Notes under the pieces: generated by a model
Told to the model about the DNA's origin: nothing
The model's input: only the letters and a program-made list of their open reading frames with translations
The model's database searches: none
In this document: in pieces, positions 43,875 through 52,944 of the stretch
How positions within the stretch are numbered: position 1 is the first letter of the stretch
How the letters are laid out: every line of letters starts with the position of its first letter
Program-made: the position numbers and the translations under genes
Assembly (NCBI GenBank): GCA_004000625.1
Contig: SAUS01000004.1
Location: forward strand, 1-60,938
Length of the DNA stretch: 60,938 bases
Direction: 5' to 3'
Origin: Candidatus Cibiobacter qucibialis
GTDB lineage: Bacteria; Bacillota; Clostridia; Oscillospirales; Ruminococcaceae

Positions 43875-43998
43875 GATGACGCTCCTTTTCAGTGACCGCA
43901 GTTGCGGCGAACTATAGGCAGCGCCTATACCACGCCGCCTGATTTGCCGTGCGTCACCGCCCATCCCACAGGGGCATAAATCCGCACAATTATTTTTT

Positions 43999-44027
43999 AT
44001 TATATCGTATTCTATGCCCCTTGGCAA
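43999..44027 (-). promoter_or_regulatory. rfbADB promoter
   Basis: Minus-strand TTGCCA (44022-44027), 17 bp, TATAAT (43999-44004), leaving a leader of about 115 nt with several possible hairpins. Confidence 0.72.
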
Positions 44028-44100
44028 GAGGGAAAATTGAGGGAGCAGAGCCAACAAGATTTGCGAGGGAAAACGTAAAACACATTTGCCGCAAGGCCCC

Positions 44101-44182
44101 GGAACGGTCAAGACCGTTCCCTGCAAAACATTTTATAACGTGCAACAAACATTATAAGCATTCGTAGGGCGCTGCGCCCGTA
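44101..44182. repeat. Two variable-stem palindromes
   Basis: GGAACGGTC-AA-GACCGTTCC (44101-44120) is the same stem as the palindromes near 36761 and 50825. A GTAGGGCGCTGCGCCCGTAG unit follows at about 44165-44184. The region 44183-44294 shows no gene. Confidence 0.65.
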
Positions 44183-44294
44183 GGCGCGTTTCGGAGGCCT
44201 GCTTGACGGGCAATGCCCGTCAGTTTGCAAAGCAAACCCGCTCGTGCAGTTGCAAAACCCACTGGGTTTTGCATTGCTCGCCATCACATTTTCG

Positions 44295-44472
44295 TAAAGG
44301 CAACACCGCACAATTCCCGCCTGACGGCTTAAGCACCGCTCCGGCGGCTGCGGCACGGCATCTGCGTTGCCAAAATGCTCGATAATACACAAAGTATTAT
44401 CTGCGCTTTTGGCTTAGCATCTGCCACACCTCGCTCGCCGTATCGGCACTTAGAATTATGCGGTATTGCCTA
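44295..44472 (-). repeat. MITE-like element, short form
   Basis: Complete copy of 178 bp with TA edges. The apex reads GATAATACACAAAGTATTATC, the same variant as the 29517 copy but in the other orientation. The following 44473-44661 shows no gene. Confidence 0.86.
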
Positions 44473-44662
44473 AACTCAAATGTGACCTTCTGGCTCGCAC
44501 CCCTGCAACCGGGGCAGCGCCCCGGCTCTTAGGCCGGAGACGGATGCTCTCATCCCGCCGCGGCTTTGCTCTATTACGCATTTACATTCCCGCAGCAAGC
44601 CGAGCCCCATTTGTAAGGGTTAAACATATGGCAGTATCCACGGGATAAATCAATGCTTATAC

Positions 44663-44693
44663 AAAAATGCCACACCCATACCAGGTGTGGCAT
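44663..44693 (-). terminator. rny terminator
   Basis: ATGCCACACC and GGTGTGGCAT pair around the loop; on the minus strand T5 follows. Confidence 0.88.
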
Positions 44694-44711
44694 CTGTTTT
44701 ATTCGCTTTGG

Positions 44712-46265
44712 TTATTTCGCGTACTCGGTGGCGCGGCTTTCGCGGATCACGCTGACCTTGATCTGGCCGGGGTAATCCAGCTCGTCCTCGATCTTTTTGG
44801 CAACCTGGCGGGCCAGCAGGATGACCTGATCATCACCAACCTTATCCGGCTGGACCAGGATGCGGACCTCGCGGCCTGCCTGCACGGCGTAAGAGCTTTC
44901 AACGCCCTCAAAGCCGTTGCACAGGGCTTCCAGCGTTTCCAGACGCTTGATATAGCTTTCCATGTTTTCACGGCGGGCACCGGGGCGGGCTGCGCTGATG
45001 GCATCCGCTGCCATAATAATGAAGGCAAGCACCGTCTTGGGCTCCACATCGCCGTGGTGGGCTTCGATTGCATGAATAATCTGCGGGTTCTCGCGGTACT
45101 TCTTGCAGATATCCACACCGATTTGCACATGGCTGCCCTCGATCTCATGGTCAAGGGCCTTGCCGATATCATGCAGCAAGCCTGCGCGGCGTGCCAGCTG
45201 AACGTTCACGCCAAGCTCGCCAGCCATCAGGCCGGCCAGCCATGCCACTTCCAGAGAATGGCTCAGCACATTCTGGCCATAGCTGGTGCGGTACTTCAAG
45301 CGGCCGATCAGTTTGACCAAATCAGGATGCAGGCTGTGGATACCAAGGTCCATCACAGCCTTTTCGCCCTCGCGCTTCATCTGAATCTCCAGTTCGCGGC
45401 GGCACTTATCCACGGTCTCCTCAATGCGGGCCGGGTGGATACGGCCATCGGCGATCAGGCGCTCCAGGGCCATGCGGGCCACTTCACGGCGGGTCTGGTC
45501 AAAGCTGGAAAGGGTGATGGCTTCCGGCGTATCGTCAATAATGAGGTCACAGCCAGTGGCAGTTTCCAGAGCGCGGATGTTGCGGCCCTCGCGGCCAATG
45601 ATGCGGCCCTTCATCTCGTCAGAGGGCAGCGGCACCACGCTGACGGTGGCTTCGCTGGTGGCATCGGCTGCGCAGCGAGCAATGGCCTGACCGACCAGTT
45701 CACGGGCGATGGCATCACATTCGTCCTTCATGTTAGCCTGGTAGGCGCTGATCTTCATGGCCTTTTCGTGGGTCAGCTCATCGTCGATGTTCTTCAGCAG
45801 CACGGCGCGGGCATCTTCCTGGGTCATGGCAGCGATGGTTTCCAGCTTTTCGGTCTGGCGCAGCTTGAGCTGTTCCAGCTCATCCAGGCGGGCTTCCACC
45901 AGTTCACCGCGCTTTTTCAGGTCCTCTTCCTTGCGCTCCATGGCGGCGGTACGCTTGTCCAGCGCTTCCTCCTTTTGGTCCATGCGGCGTTCCTGGCGGC
46001 TGATCTCCGCGCGGCGGTCCTTGATTTCCTTGTCGGCGTCAGCTTTCAGCTTGAACGCCTCGTCTTTGGCCTCGATGATGGTTTCCTTGCGCTTCTGCTC
46101 GGCAGCCTTGATGGCATCATTCACGATGCGTTTGGCTTCCTCTTCGGCAGAGCCGATCTTGGCTTCGGCGGTACGCTTCCGGTTTTCCCCGCCAAAATAA
46201 TAACCAAGCGCCCCGCACACGGCAGCGGCAACGACAACCAGCACCCACATCAAAATTGGGGGCAT
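44712..46265 (-). CDS. rny: Ribonuclease Y
   Basis: A 517-residue membrane-tethered endonuclease that starts mRNA decay. The N-terminal helix (about 1-25) is followed by a long coiled coil (about 30-175, rich in Glu/Lys/Arg). A KH domain contains GRIIGREGRNIRALE. The HD domain has LLHDIGKALDHE and HHGDVEPKT. The start at 46265 follows AAGGAGTG and gives the canonical membrane helix at once. A long leader with a possible internal terminator lies upstream. Confidence 0.96.
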   Translation of the reverse strand: MPPILMWVLVVVAAAVCGALGYYFGGENRKRTAEAKIGSAEEEAKRIVNDAIKAAEQKRKETIIEAKDEAFKLKADADKEIKDRRAEISRQERRMDQKEEALDKRTAAMERKEEDLKKRGELVEARLDELEQLKLRQTEKLETIAAMTQEDARAVLLKNIDDELTHEKAMKISAYQANMKDECDAIARELVGQAIARCAADATSEATVSVVPLPSDEMKGRIIGREGRNIRALETATGCDLIIDDTPEAITLSSFDQTRREVARMALERLIADGRIHPARIEETVDKCRRELEIQMKREGEKAVMDLGIHSLHPDLVKLIGRLKYRTSYGQNVLSHSLEVAWLAGLMAGELGVNVQLARRAGLLHDIGKALDHEIEGSHVQIGVDICKKYRENPQIIHAIEAHHGDVEPKTVLAFIIMAADAISAARPGARRENMESYIKRLETLEALCNGFEGVESSYAVQAGREVRILVQPDKVGDDQVILLARQVAKKIEDELDYPGQIKVSVIRESRATEYAK

Positions 46266-46532
46266 GGCAGTTTCACTCCTTACAAAACTCAAATCAAATG
46301 CAGGAGGGCGCAGCACAAGCGGAACGCTTTTATTTCTGGCATACCTGAAAAGCCCGGGCAGCCCGCGCCTGTTTTATCTGGCAGCTACCATGGGTTCACT
46401 GCCAGCATCTTACAGCGCAAGGGGCTGACCTTTGCGGTTCAAATACTGCCTGCGATATTCTATACAAAATGGGGCGATAATCCAAAGCATACCCAAAAGC
46501 GGATACACCTCAAGTCCCATATACACAAATAA

Positions 46533-46648
46533 AACGAAAAAACGCCAAATTTGCGGCGGTAAAACAAATATCTGAAAAGCGGCGTTCCCGATGGGCGACA
46601 CCCTTAAGTCCTATTTAATATTGTAGCTACATTGCAGGAAATTGTCAA
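46533..46648 (-). promoter_or_regulatory. rny promoter and leader with early terminator-like hairpin
   Basis: Minus-strand TTGACA (46643-46648), 17 bp, TACAAT (46620-46625) is a near-consensus promoter. About 55-75 nt into the transcript, AACGCC and GGCGTT can pair (with an inner ATATTTG/CAAATTT helix) and are followed by T6 (near 46537-46542). The coding start is another 270 nt on. This could be an attenuator or a small RNA. Confidence 0.5.
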
Positions 46649-46649
46649 G

Positions 46650-46822
46650 GAATTGTTACAACACCGTGAACGTTCCCACCTGGCACAAAAATTGGCAGAA
46701 ATGCACCTGCGGGGCCGCCTGCCAGCTTCAAAGCAGGGGCCCTGTCTGTATTCTTATCATGAATTGGGAGTAGCCGATGGCAAAGCGGGCCAGGAGCCCC
46801 TGCCGGGTGCGGCCCGTTTTTT
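46650..46822 (+). ncRNA. Candidate non-coding RNA upstream of thrS
   Basis: A clear intrinsic terminator GCGGGCC...GGCCCGT followed by T5 ends at about 46822, but no gene precedes it on this strand. Upstream is a strong hairpin, GGGCC-CCTGC/GCAGG-GGCCC (46712-46742), and TCCCA (near 46675)/TGGGA (near 46765) could close an outer helix. The size of about 170 nt and the outer helix, open middle and apical stem loosely recall 6S RNA architecture, but no sequence match is claimed. The promoter is uncertain. Confidence 0.35.
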
Positions 46823-46887
46823 CCATCATATCACAGTTTTGGGCAAAGGTTATCTTTTGTTACGGTGTAAAATTTTGCGCCGCCCCC

Positions 46888-46916
46888 TTGACTTCCCCGC
46901 CGGGGTGGTATATAGT
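46888..46916 (+). promoter_or_regulatory. thrS promoter
   Basis: TTGACT (46888-46893), 17 bp, TATAGT (46911-46916), followed by the T-box leader. Confidence 0.8.
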
Positions 46917-46922
46917 AAAGGC

Positions 46923-47225
46923 AACTTCATCCTGAATAAAACGTTGAGGCAGACAATACATGCTGGAACGCGCAAAAGAGAGAACCGCCGCCGAATTTGG
47001 CGTGGTGCAAGCGGTTTTGCAGGCGGTCAGCACAGTTACCACTGCCGAGTGCGAAGGTGAACCTTCGCCGGGGCAGCGCCCCGTTACCGGCGCTTACAAA
47101 ACAGGGCTTTGGGCCTTTGTTTTACGAGTGGGATGCTTTGCCGCGTCCAATTCGGGTGGAACCGTGGAGTATGAATTTGTATGCTTCATCCCGTTTATGG
47201 TCAAGAATGGGATGGAGCATTTTTG
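46923..47225 (+). promoter_or_regulatory. T-box leader controlling thrS
   Basis: The leader has an AGAGA motif near 46978-46982, the specifier ACC (threonine) at 47038-47040 followed by A, and the T-box antiterminator sequence GGGTGGAACCG (about 47154-47164). The terminator pairs ATGCTTCATCCC with GGGATGGAGCAT (47181-47220) before a T-run. Uncharged tRNA-Thr would stabilise the antiterminator and raise ThrS. Confidence 0.88.
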
Positions 47226-47248
47226 TTTACCCAAAGGAGCGTTTACCA

Positions 47249-49036
47249 ATGAAAATCATTTACAAAGACGGCACTGTTGCCGAATGCCCGAAAGAAGAAG
47301 AACTGCACGTTCTGCGCCATACGGCTGCCCACATTATGGCACAGGCCATCAAGCGCCTGTATCCGCAGGCCGACTTTGCCTTTGGCCCCGCTACCGAAAA
47401 CGGCTTTTTCTATGATGTTGACCTGGGCGATACCAAACTGAGCGATGAAGACCTTGCCAACATTGAAAAGGAAATGAAGAAGATCTGCAAGGAAAACCTT
47501 GCCATCAAGCCGTTCATCCTGCCGCGCGATGAAGCTGTGAAGCTGATGACCGAGCGCCAGGAGCACTATAAGCTGGAGCATATGGACGACCTGGCCGATG
47601 AGACCGAGTTCAGCTTCTACCAGCAGGGCGAGTACGTTGATATGTGCATCGGACCCCACCTGACCTACACCAAGGCTCTGAAGGCGTTCAAGATCACCCA
47701 GCAGAGCGGCGCTTACTGGAAGAATGACAAAGAGAACAAGATGCTGACCCGCATCAACGGCGTTGCTTTCCGCAACCAGGAAGAGCTGGAAGCCTGGGAA
47801 AAGCAGCAGCAGGAAGCCCGCGAGCGCGACCACCGCAAGATCGGCAAGGAAATGCGCCTGTTCATGACCGACGACCTGGTTGGCCGCGGCCTGCCCATGT
47901 TCCTGCCCAACGGCTACATCATCTGGCAGCAGCTGGAAGATTACATCAAGGGCAAGGAGCGCGAGCGCGGCTACCTGCACGTTATGACCCCCTGCATCGG
48001 CACCGTGAACCTGTACAAGACTTCCGGCCACTGGGATCATTACCGTGAGAACATGTTCCCCGCCATGGAGATGGAGGGTGAAAGCTATGTTCTGCGCCCG
48101 ATGAACTGCCCCCACCACATGATGATCTACGCCAACCGCCCGCACAGCTACCGCCAGCTGCCCATCCGCATTGGCGAAATTGCCCACGACTTCCGTTATG
48201 AGTCCAGCGGCACCCTGAAAGGCATTGAGCGCGGCCGTCATTTCTGCCAGAACGACGCCCACCTGTTCTGCACCCCGGAGCAGATCAAGAGCGAAGTTGC
48301 CAATGTCTGCAGCCTGATCTTTGACGTCTACAAGGATTTCAACATCACCGATTACCGCTGCGTGCTGTCCCTGCGTGACCCCGCCGACAAGAAGAAGTAC
48401 CATGACGACGACGCCATGTGGAACCATGCCGAGAACGCTCTGCGCGAAGTTCTGACCGAGCTGGGCATCAACTTTACCGAGGAGATCGGCGAAGCTGCTT
48501 TCTATGGCCCGAAGCTGGACGTCAACGTTAAGCCCGCTGTCGGTGCAGAGTACACCCTGTCCACCTGCCAGCTGGACTTCTGTCTGCCTGCCAAGTTCCA
48601 CCTGACCTACATCGACAAGGACGGCAGCGAGAAGACCCCCGTTGTGCTGCACCGTGCCATCCTGGGTTCTCTGGATCGCTTCATGGCTTATCTGATCGAA
48701 GAGACGAAGGGCCGCTTCCCCACCTGGCTGGCTCCCACCCAGGTCAAGGTTCTGCCCGTCAGCGAAAAGACGCTGGATTACGCCCGCACCGTTGCCGACA
48801 AGCTGACCGCTGCCGGTGTGCGCGTTGTGCTGGATGAATCCAATGAGAAGATCGGTTACAAGATCCGTGAAGCCCAGCAAGTTGACCGCGTGCCCTACAT
48901 GCTGGTGCTGGGCGCTAAGGAGGCCGAGGCTGGCAACATCAGTGTGCGTGATCGCAAGGGCGAAACCACCACGCAGGAGCTGGATGCCTTCATCAACAAT
49001 ATCGTGACCGAGATCAAGGAGCGCCGCTACAACTAA
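47249..49036 (+). CDS. thrS: Threonine--tRNA ligase without TGS domain
   Basis: A 595-residue class II synthetase. The editing domain (HVLRHTAAHIMAQAIKRL to about 220) is followed by the catalytic core, with RPMNCPHHMMIY (zinc Cys), motif 2 FRYESSGTLKGIERGRHF, and motif 3 HRAILGSLDRFMAYLIEE. The anticodon-binding domain is last (VKVLPVSEKTLDYARTVADKL). It starts with MKIIYKDGTVAECP, so the usual N-terminal TGS domain of about 60 residues is missing or reduced. The ATG at 47249 follows AAAGGAGC just after the T-box terminator. Confidence 0.96.
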   Translation: MKIIYKDGTVAECPKEEELHVLRHTAAHIMAQAIKRLYPQADFAFGPATENGFFYDVDLGDTKLSDEDLANIEKEMKKICKENLAIKPFILPRDEAVKLMTERQEHYKLEHMDDLADETEFSFYQQGEYVDMCIGPHLTYTKALKAFKITQQSGAYWKNDKENKMLTRINGVAFRNQEELEAWEKQQQEARERDHRKIGKEMRLFMTDDLVGRGLPMFLPNGYIIWQQLEDYIKGKERERGYLHVMTPCIGTVNLYKTSGHWDHYRENMFPAMEMEGESYVLRPMNCPHHMMIYANRPHSYRQLPIRIGEIAHDFRYESSGTLKGIERGRHFCQNDAHLFCTPEQIKSEVANVCSLIFDVYKDFNITDYRCVLSLRDPADKKKYHDDDAMWNHAENALREVLTELGINFTEEIGEAAFYGPKLDVNVKPAVGAEYTLSTCQLDFCLPAKFHLTYIDKDGSEKTPVVLHRAILGSLDRFMAYLIEETKGRFPTWLAPTQVKVLPVSEKTLDYARTVADKLTAAGVRVVLDESNEKIGYKIREAQQVDRVPYMLVLGAKEAEAGNISVRDRKGETTTQELDAFINNIVTEIKERRYN

Positions 49037-49060
49037 GCGTTCCGCGGTTCCACCGAGCTT

Positions 49061-49096
49061 TACAGCTCCCGATTGCTTCCAGTCGGGAGCTGTTTT
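49061..49096 (+). terminator. thrS terminator
   Basis: ACAGCTCCCGATT pairs with AGTCGGGAGCTGT and is followed by T4. Confidence 0.88.
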
Positions 49097-49157
49097 GGTA
49101 TCGGGCCCGCAGATCGTTCATCATCAAAGTTGTTTACCATTCTAAGGAGGTGCAGCA

Positions 49158-50618
49158 TTGAAACGTAAGTTTTTGACCCTGATCGCCGCCGTGGCTGCCG
49201 CCATGGCGCTGGCGCTTTCGGCGGGTGCCGAAGCCGCCACGCCGGAAACTGCCGGCAGCCTGACCCCGCTGATGCCCATGTTTGATACCGCTGACACCGG
49301 CATTGCCGAATACTCCGGCGATATCGTCCAGGAAGACGCCGCAACGTATGACGCTTCTTATAACACCAATGAGGATGTTGCCGCCAACGAGCGGGATGTT
49401 TACAACTACCTGACCGGCACCATGGGCATGAACAGCGCCGCCGCCAGCGGCGTGATGGCCAGCATGTACCGCGAATCCCGTTTTTATGTGGACATTACCA
49501 ATGACTACGGCACCGCATACGGCCTGTGCCAGTGGTACGGCGACCGCTGGACCAATTTGCAGAACTACTGCAACAACAACGGCCTGGACTGGCATACCCT
49601 GTACGGCCAGATGCGCTTTTTGGAATATGAGCTGAACAGCCTTTCCAGCCTGCGCTCTTACATGTATGGTATCAGCAATGATGCCAACGGTGCTTATCAT
49701 GCTGGGTACGAATGGTGCCGCGTGTATGAACTGGGCGGCAACACCTCTGATACCACCCGCTGCGATTCCCGCGGAACGCTGGCGCGCGATACCTTCTGGC
49801 CCAAGTACCAGAACGGCAGCACCGGCGGCTATACCGGCTGGCGCAGCGAGAACGGCCGCGATTACTGGTACGAGAACGGCGTAAAGCAGGGCACCACCGG
49901 CCGCGGCAAAGAAATCTATGATGCCTCCAGCGATGCCTGGTACTGGCTGGATGCCGTGGACGGCGGCGCAAAAGCCGTGAACAAAGATGTCTACCAGGAA
50001 TCGGACGGCGGCAAGTGGGTGCGCTATGATGAAAACGGCCACATGATCAAAGGCGAAAACTGCCAGAACGGCAACTGGTATTACTTTGAGCCTGTCACCG
50101 GTGCCATGATCCACGGCCCGTGGACCCTGCCGGATGGCCGCAAGGTCTACTATGACCTGACCACCGGCATTATGCAGTACGGCAATGTGTCCATCAATGG
50201 CTCGCTGTATTACTTTGACCCGGTTTACGGCACAATGAAAAGCGGTGCTTTGACCAACTTCTGGGTCACAGACGGCAACGGCAAGAGCTTCTGGTATGAA
50301 AGCTGGGTGCGCCAGGGCTGGCAGCCGGGCAGCAGCAATTACCGCGGCAAGGAGATTTACGACCCCGCCAGCGGTGCCTGGTACTGGCTGGACAACGTAC
50401 AGCAGGGTGCCAAGGCCACCAGCAAGGAAGTATACCAGGATTCCAACGGCGGCAAATGGGTGCGGTACGATGCCAACGGCCACATGATTAAGGGCTGGTA
50501 CACCCAGGACGGTAAAACCTGGTATTACGACCTGACCACCGGCGCCATGTACAAAGGCTGGCACACCATTGAGGGTTCCACCTACCATTTTGATGAAACC
50601 ACCGGCGTGAAGGGGTAA
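49158..50618 (+). CDS. Secreted phage-tail-lysozyme-like protein with cell-wall-binding repeats
   Basis: A 486-residue exported protein, started by TTG behind a strong AAGGAGG. Signal peptide about 1-26. A phage tail lysozyme-type domain (about 72-215) has NYLTGTMGMNSAAASGVMASMYRES, with Glu as the probable catalytic residue, then YGTAYGLCQWYGDRW. The rest (about 222-486) is a series of aromatic/Gly repeats of the choline/cell-wall-binding kind (GGKWVRYDENGHMIKG, NGNWYYFEPVTGAMIHG, GKTWYYDLTTGAMYKG). Two longer blocks, RGKEIYDASSDAWYWLD and RGKEIYDPASGAWYWLD, repeat. It likely cuts peptidoglycan while bound to the wall. No holin or phage genes are near. Confidence 0.88.
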   Translation: MKRKFLTLIAAVAAAMALALSAGAEAATPETAGSLTPLMPMFDTADTGIAEYSGDIVQEDAATYDASYNTNEDVAANERDVYNYLTGTMGMNSAAASGVMASMYRESRFYVDITNDYGTAYGLCQWYGDRWTNLQNYCNNNGLDWHTLYGQMRFLEYELNSLSSLRSYMYGISNDANGAYHAGYEWCRVYELGGNTSDTTRCDSRGTLARDTFWPKYQNGSTGGYTGWRSENGRDYWYENGVKQGTTGRGKEIYDASSDAWYWLDAVDGGAKAVNKDVYQESDGGKWVRYDENGHMIKGENCQNGNWYYFEPVTGAMIHGPWTLPDGRKVYYDLTTGIMQYGNVSINGSLYYFDPVYGTMKSGALTNFWVTDGNGKSFWYESWVRQGWQPGSSNYRGKEIYDPASGAWYWLDNVQQGAKATSKEVYQDSNGGKWVRYDANGHMIKGWYTQDGKTWYYDLTTGAMYKGWHTIEGSTYHFDETTGVKG

Positions 50619-50643
50619 ATCAGATACAAATATAAATAGTAAA

Positions 50644-50685
50644 ACCGACCGCAGGGGCGAGCAGCATCGCCTTTGCGGTCGGTTT
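50644..50685 (+). terminator. Terminator with repeated stem (copy 1)
   Basis: ACCGACCGCAGGGGCGA pairs with TCGCCTTTGCGGTCGGT, followed by a T-rich tract. The same stem recurs at 57941-57985 behind an unrelated gene. Confidence 0.8.
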
Positions 50686-50757
50686 GGTTTTGGGGTGAAA
50701 TGCACCCGCAGGGTGTGCGGCGGGTGATTGAATGAAATATTGGGCAAGGCCCAGCGT

Positions 50758-50848
50758 GCGGGACGATGCATCGCGCCCTACAGAGCGTTTATTGGTTGGT
50801 CGTGCACAACAAAATGCTCTGTAGGGAACGGTCTCGACCGTTCCGCAA
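50758..50848. repeat. Two variable-stem palindromes
   Basis: A reversed CTGTAGGGCGCGATGCATCG unit (about 50763-50785) and a forward TGTAGGGAACGGTC-TC-GACCGTTCC unit (50820-50844) lie in the gene-free stretch 50690-50928. Confidence 0.65.
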
Positions 50849-50928
50849 CTTTGCCGCATAGGCCATAATATTGCTTGGTACAAGCCGTATCCAAGAACGT
50901 CAAAATCGTTTTTGAATACGCCCTCCAC

Positions 50929-51786
50929 TTACTTTACAAAACTACCCTCCAGCGCCAGGTACTGGTCAAACAGCATGCGGCTGACACGGTTGCCGTAAAT
51001 CACGCTGGGGTGGTCGTTTACTTCCAGCTTGTTGGCAAAGTCGGTGCACATCATTACCAGAACATAATCCCCGTAAGGCGTGTGGATCAGGCCGCCGTCA
51101 TTGCGGCAGGCATCCATGGAGCCGCTTTTGCTGGCTACATAGATCAGATCCGGATCCGCGTGGGATTCTTCGGGGTCGGTGTAATACGGGGGGATGCTGC
51201 CCGCCAGCATGGTGTTGTAGTGCTGCTGGCGGAACACATTACGCATGGCATCGCTGGCCTGGGGGCTGACCAGCTCGCCCTTTGCCAACAGGGCAAAAAA
51301 GCGGCCCATATCCCGCGGGGTAATGGTACCCAGCTTTTCGCTCCAGTTATCGCTGCGCAGGCTGCGGTGCAGCTTGGTGTGGGTGCAGCCAATGCTGCGG
51401 ATAAACGCATTGATGGTATCCAACCCCAGATAGTCGATCAGCATGTTGGTGGCAATGTTGTCGCTGACAACGATCATCAGGGTGGCAACATCGCGGGCGC
51501 GCAGCCTGGCACCTTCGCCTAAGGACCGGATCAGGCCGGAGCCGTCCACAAAATGCCGGGCTTCATAGGTCAGTTCGGCATTCAGGCTGGCTTTGCCGGC
51601 TTCCGCCTGGGCGTACAGACAGCCCAGAATATAAATCTTGATCGTGGATGCCGATTCAAATTCATCATCAGCCCCACGCTCCACCACATGGCCATGCAGG
51701 TCATCTGCGTATACGCACATTTTGGCGTCCAGCCCGCACAGCTCTGCATCAATGCGGCGTTCCAAAGTCAATTCAGGATGCAGCAT
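50929..51786 (-). CDS. Class A beta-lactamase-like serine hydrolase
   Basis: A 285-residue protein with the penicillin-recognising fold: Ser47-xx-Lys50 in ESASTIKIY, Ser-Asp-Asn (108-110) in VVSDNIATN, and Lys-Ser-Gly (220-222) in VASKSGSMD. There is no signal peptide, and the omega-loop Glu-xx-Leu-Asn of true class A beta-lactamases is not visible (LHRSLRSDNWSEKLGTITP stands there). A cytoplasmic peptidase or esterase is more likely than drug resistance. It is 27 bp after the M19 dipeptidase gene and probably co-transcribed. Confidence 0.85.
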   Translation of the reverse strand: MLHPELTLERRIDAELCGLDAKMCVYADDLHGHVVERGADDEFESASTIKIYILGCLYAQAEAGKASLNAELTYEARHFVDGSGLIRSLGEGARLRARDVATLMIVVSDNIATNMLIDYLGLDTINAFIRSIGCTHTKLHRSLRSDNWSEKLGTITPRDMGRFFALLAKGELVSPQASDAMRNVFRQQHYNTMLAGSIPPYYTDPEESHADPDLIYVASKSGSMDACRNDGGLIHTPYGDYVLVMMCTDFANKLEVNDHPSVIYGNRVSRMLFDQYLALEGSFVK

Positions 51787-51813
51787 AATGGTTCTCCTTT
51801 TATTTTGGTAGCG

Positions 51814-52809
51814 TTACAGGTTCTCGCTGAAAAAGCGCACGGCGTTGCCGTAAAAAATCTTTTCCACCACACGCTCGGGGATCCCCTCTTTTTTCAGCCC
51901 CTCGGCCAGCTTGGGCATGTCCTGCGCACCGGCAATTTCCAGGTCGCCGTCAATGCCGTCAAAATCGCTGCCCAAGGCCAGGCAGTCCTCACCGGCCTTA
52001 TCCATAATATAGCGGGCGTGGCGGGCCATATCGGTGATGCGGCTCCTGACCTGGCTGCGGTCGGGGTTTGTATCCAGGAAGGAAGCGCAGTAGTTCAGGC
52101 CAATCAGGCAGCCCTTTTCGCCCATGGCAGTCAGCATCTCGTCCGTCAGGTTGCGCACATGGGGGCAGCAGGCGCGCGCGTTGGAATGGCTGGCAACAAA
52201 AGGCCGCTTTGCCACCCGCAGAATATCCCAGATACCGGCGTCCGATAGGTGAGAAACATCCACCAGCATATGCAGGCGCTGCATCTCCTCCACAAATTCT
52301 AAACCTTTTTCGGTCAGGCCTCCGGTGGTGTTGGCCGGGCGGGGCCACATGTCATCGGTGCCGGGTACAATGTTGGGCTCGGCCAAGCCGTTCTTGAAGT
52401 TCCAGGTCAGGGTCATCATCCGCACGCCAAGGCGGTACAGATCCCGCAACGCACCCAAGCTGTCCAGGCAGGCACCACCTTCTTCAACAGTCAGCATCAT
52501 GCCGCGCTTGCCGGAGGTGAGTAGCGTCTGGATGTCCGCCGCAGTGCGCACCTGCATCAGGTCATCGGGATACTGTTCCAGCAGGCGGTAGAAAATGTCG
52601 ATTTCTTCCAGGCAGGCCAGCAGGGGGCTTTTTTCCCGTTCCGGTTCCAGGTGAACAAAGCAAGCCATGCACTGCAGCAGATAGTCGCCCTGTTTCATGC
52701 GTTCCAGATCTATCATTAAATCATTGTGCAAAAAGCTCTTGGGCTTGCCTGCCTGCTGGGCATAGCGCAGCTCGGCCAGGGTATCACAGTGCATATCCCA
52801 TACTTTCAT
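51814..52809 (-). CDS. M19 family membrane-dipeptidase-like enzyme
   Basis: A 331-residue zinc dipeptidase related to renal dipeptidase; bacterial members cut dipeptides, often with a D-residue. Zinc ligands fit DMHCDTLAEL (His7, Asp9), VEEGGACL (bridging Glu), DVSHLSD, ASHSNARA, and GSDFDGID. It has no signal peptide, so it is cytoplasmic. GGAGGGG precedes the ATG. First gene of an operon with the serine hydrolase. Confidence 0.92.
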   Translation of the reverse strand: MKVWDMHCDTLAELRYAQQAGKPKSFLHNDLMIDLERMKQGDYLLQCMACFVHLEPEREKSPLLACLEEIDIFYRLLEQYPDDLMQVRTAADIQTLLTSGKRGMMLTVEEGGACLDSLGALRDLYRLGVRMMTLTWNFKNGLAEPNIVPGTDDMWPRPANTTGGLTEKGLEFVEEMQRLHMLVDVSHLSDAGIWDILRVAKRPFVASHSNARACCPHVRNLTDEMLTAMGEKGCLIGLNYCASFLDTNPDRSQVRSRITDMARHARYIMDKAGEDCLALGSDFDGIDGDLEIAGAQDMPKLAEGLKKEGIPERVVEKIFYGNAVRFFSENL

Positions 52810-52898
52810 AAAATCCCCTCCATGGTATACATTTTGTATTTATCTATAATTTATAACAGACTGAGCGGATACTGCGGCTTTCCTTTCCCGGTGAAATC

Positions 52899-52907
52899 TG
52901 GTACAAT
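52899..52907 (+). promoter_or_regulatory. Extended -10 promoter of the C39-like gene
   Basis: TGGTACAAT (TGnTACAAT) lies 38 bp before the start codon; the -35 is weak. The gap 52810-52944 separates divergent genes. Confidence 0.5.
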
Positions 52908-52944
52908 CAAAACGGAAATAATCGTATGATTGCGAGGCGTTTTT

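Noticed and set aside
46765..46822. GGGAGTAG-containing stretch resembling a yybP-ykoY (manganese) riboswitch
   Set aside because: Only a short motif matches; the required paired regions are missing and the following sequence is too short before the terminator.
49158..50618. Prophage remnant, from the phage-lysozyme-like domain
   Set aside because: No other phage genes are near and the protein has a host signal peptide and wall-binding repeats.
50929..51786. Beta-lactam resistance gene
   Set aside because: The SxxK, SDN and KSG motifs fit the fold, but the protein lacks a signal peptide and the omega-loop Glu, so resistance is not supported.
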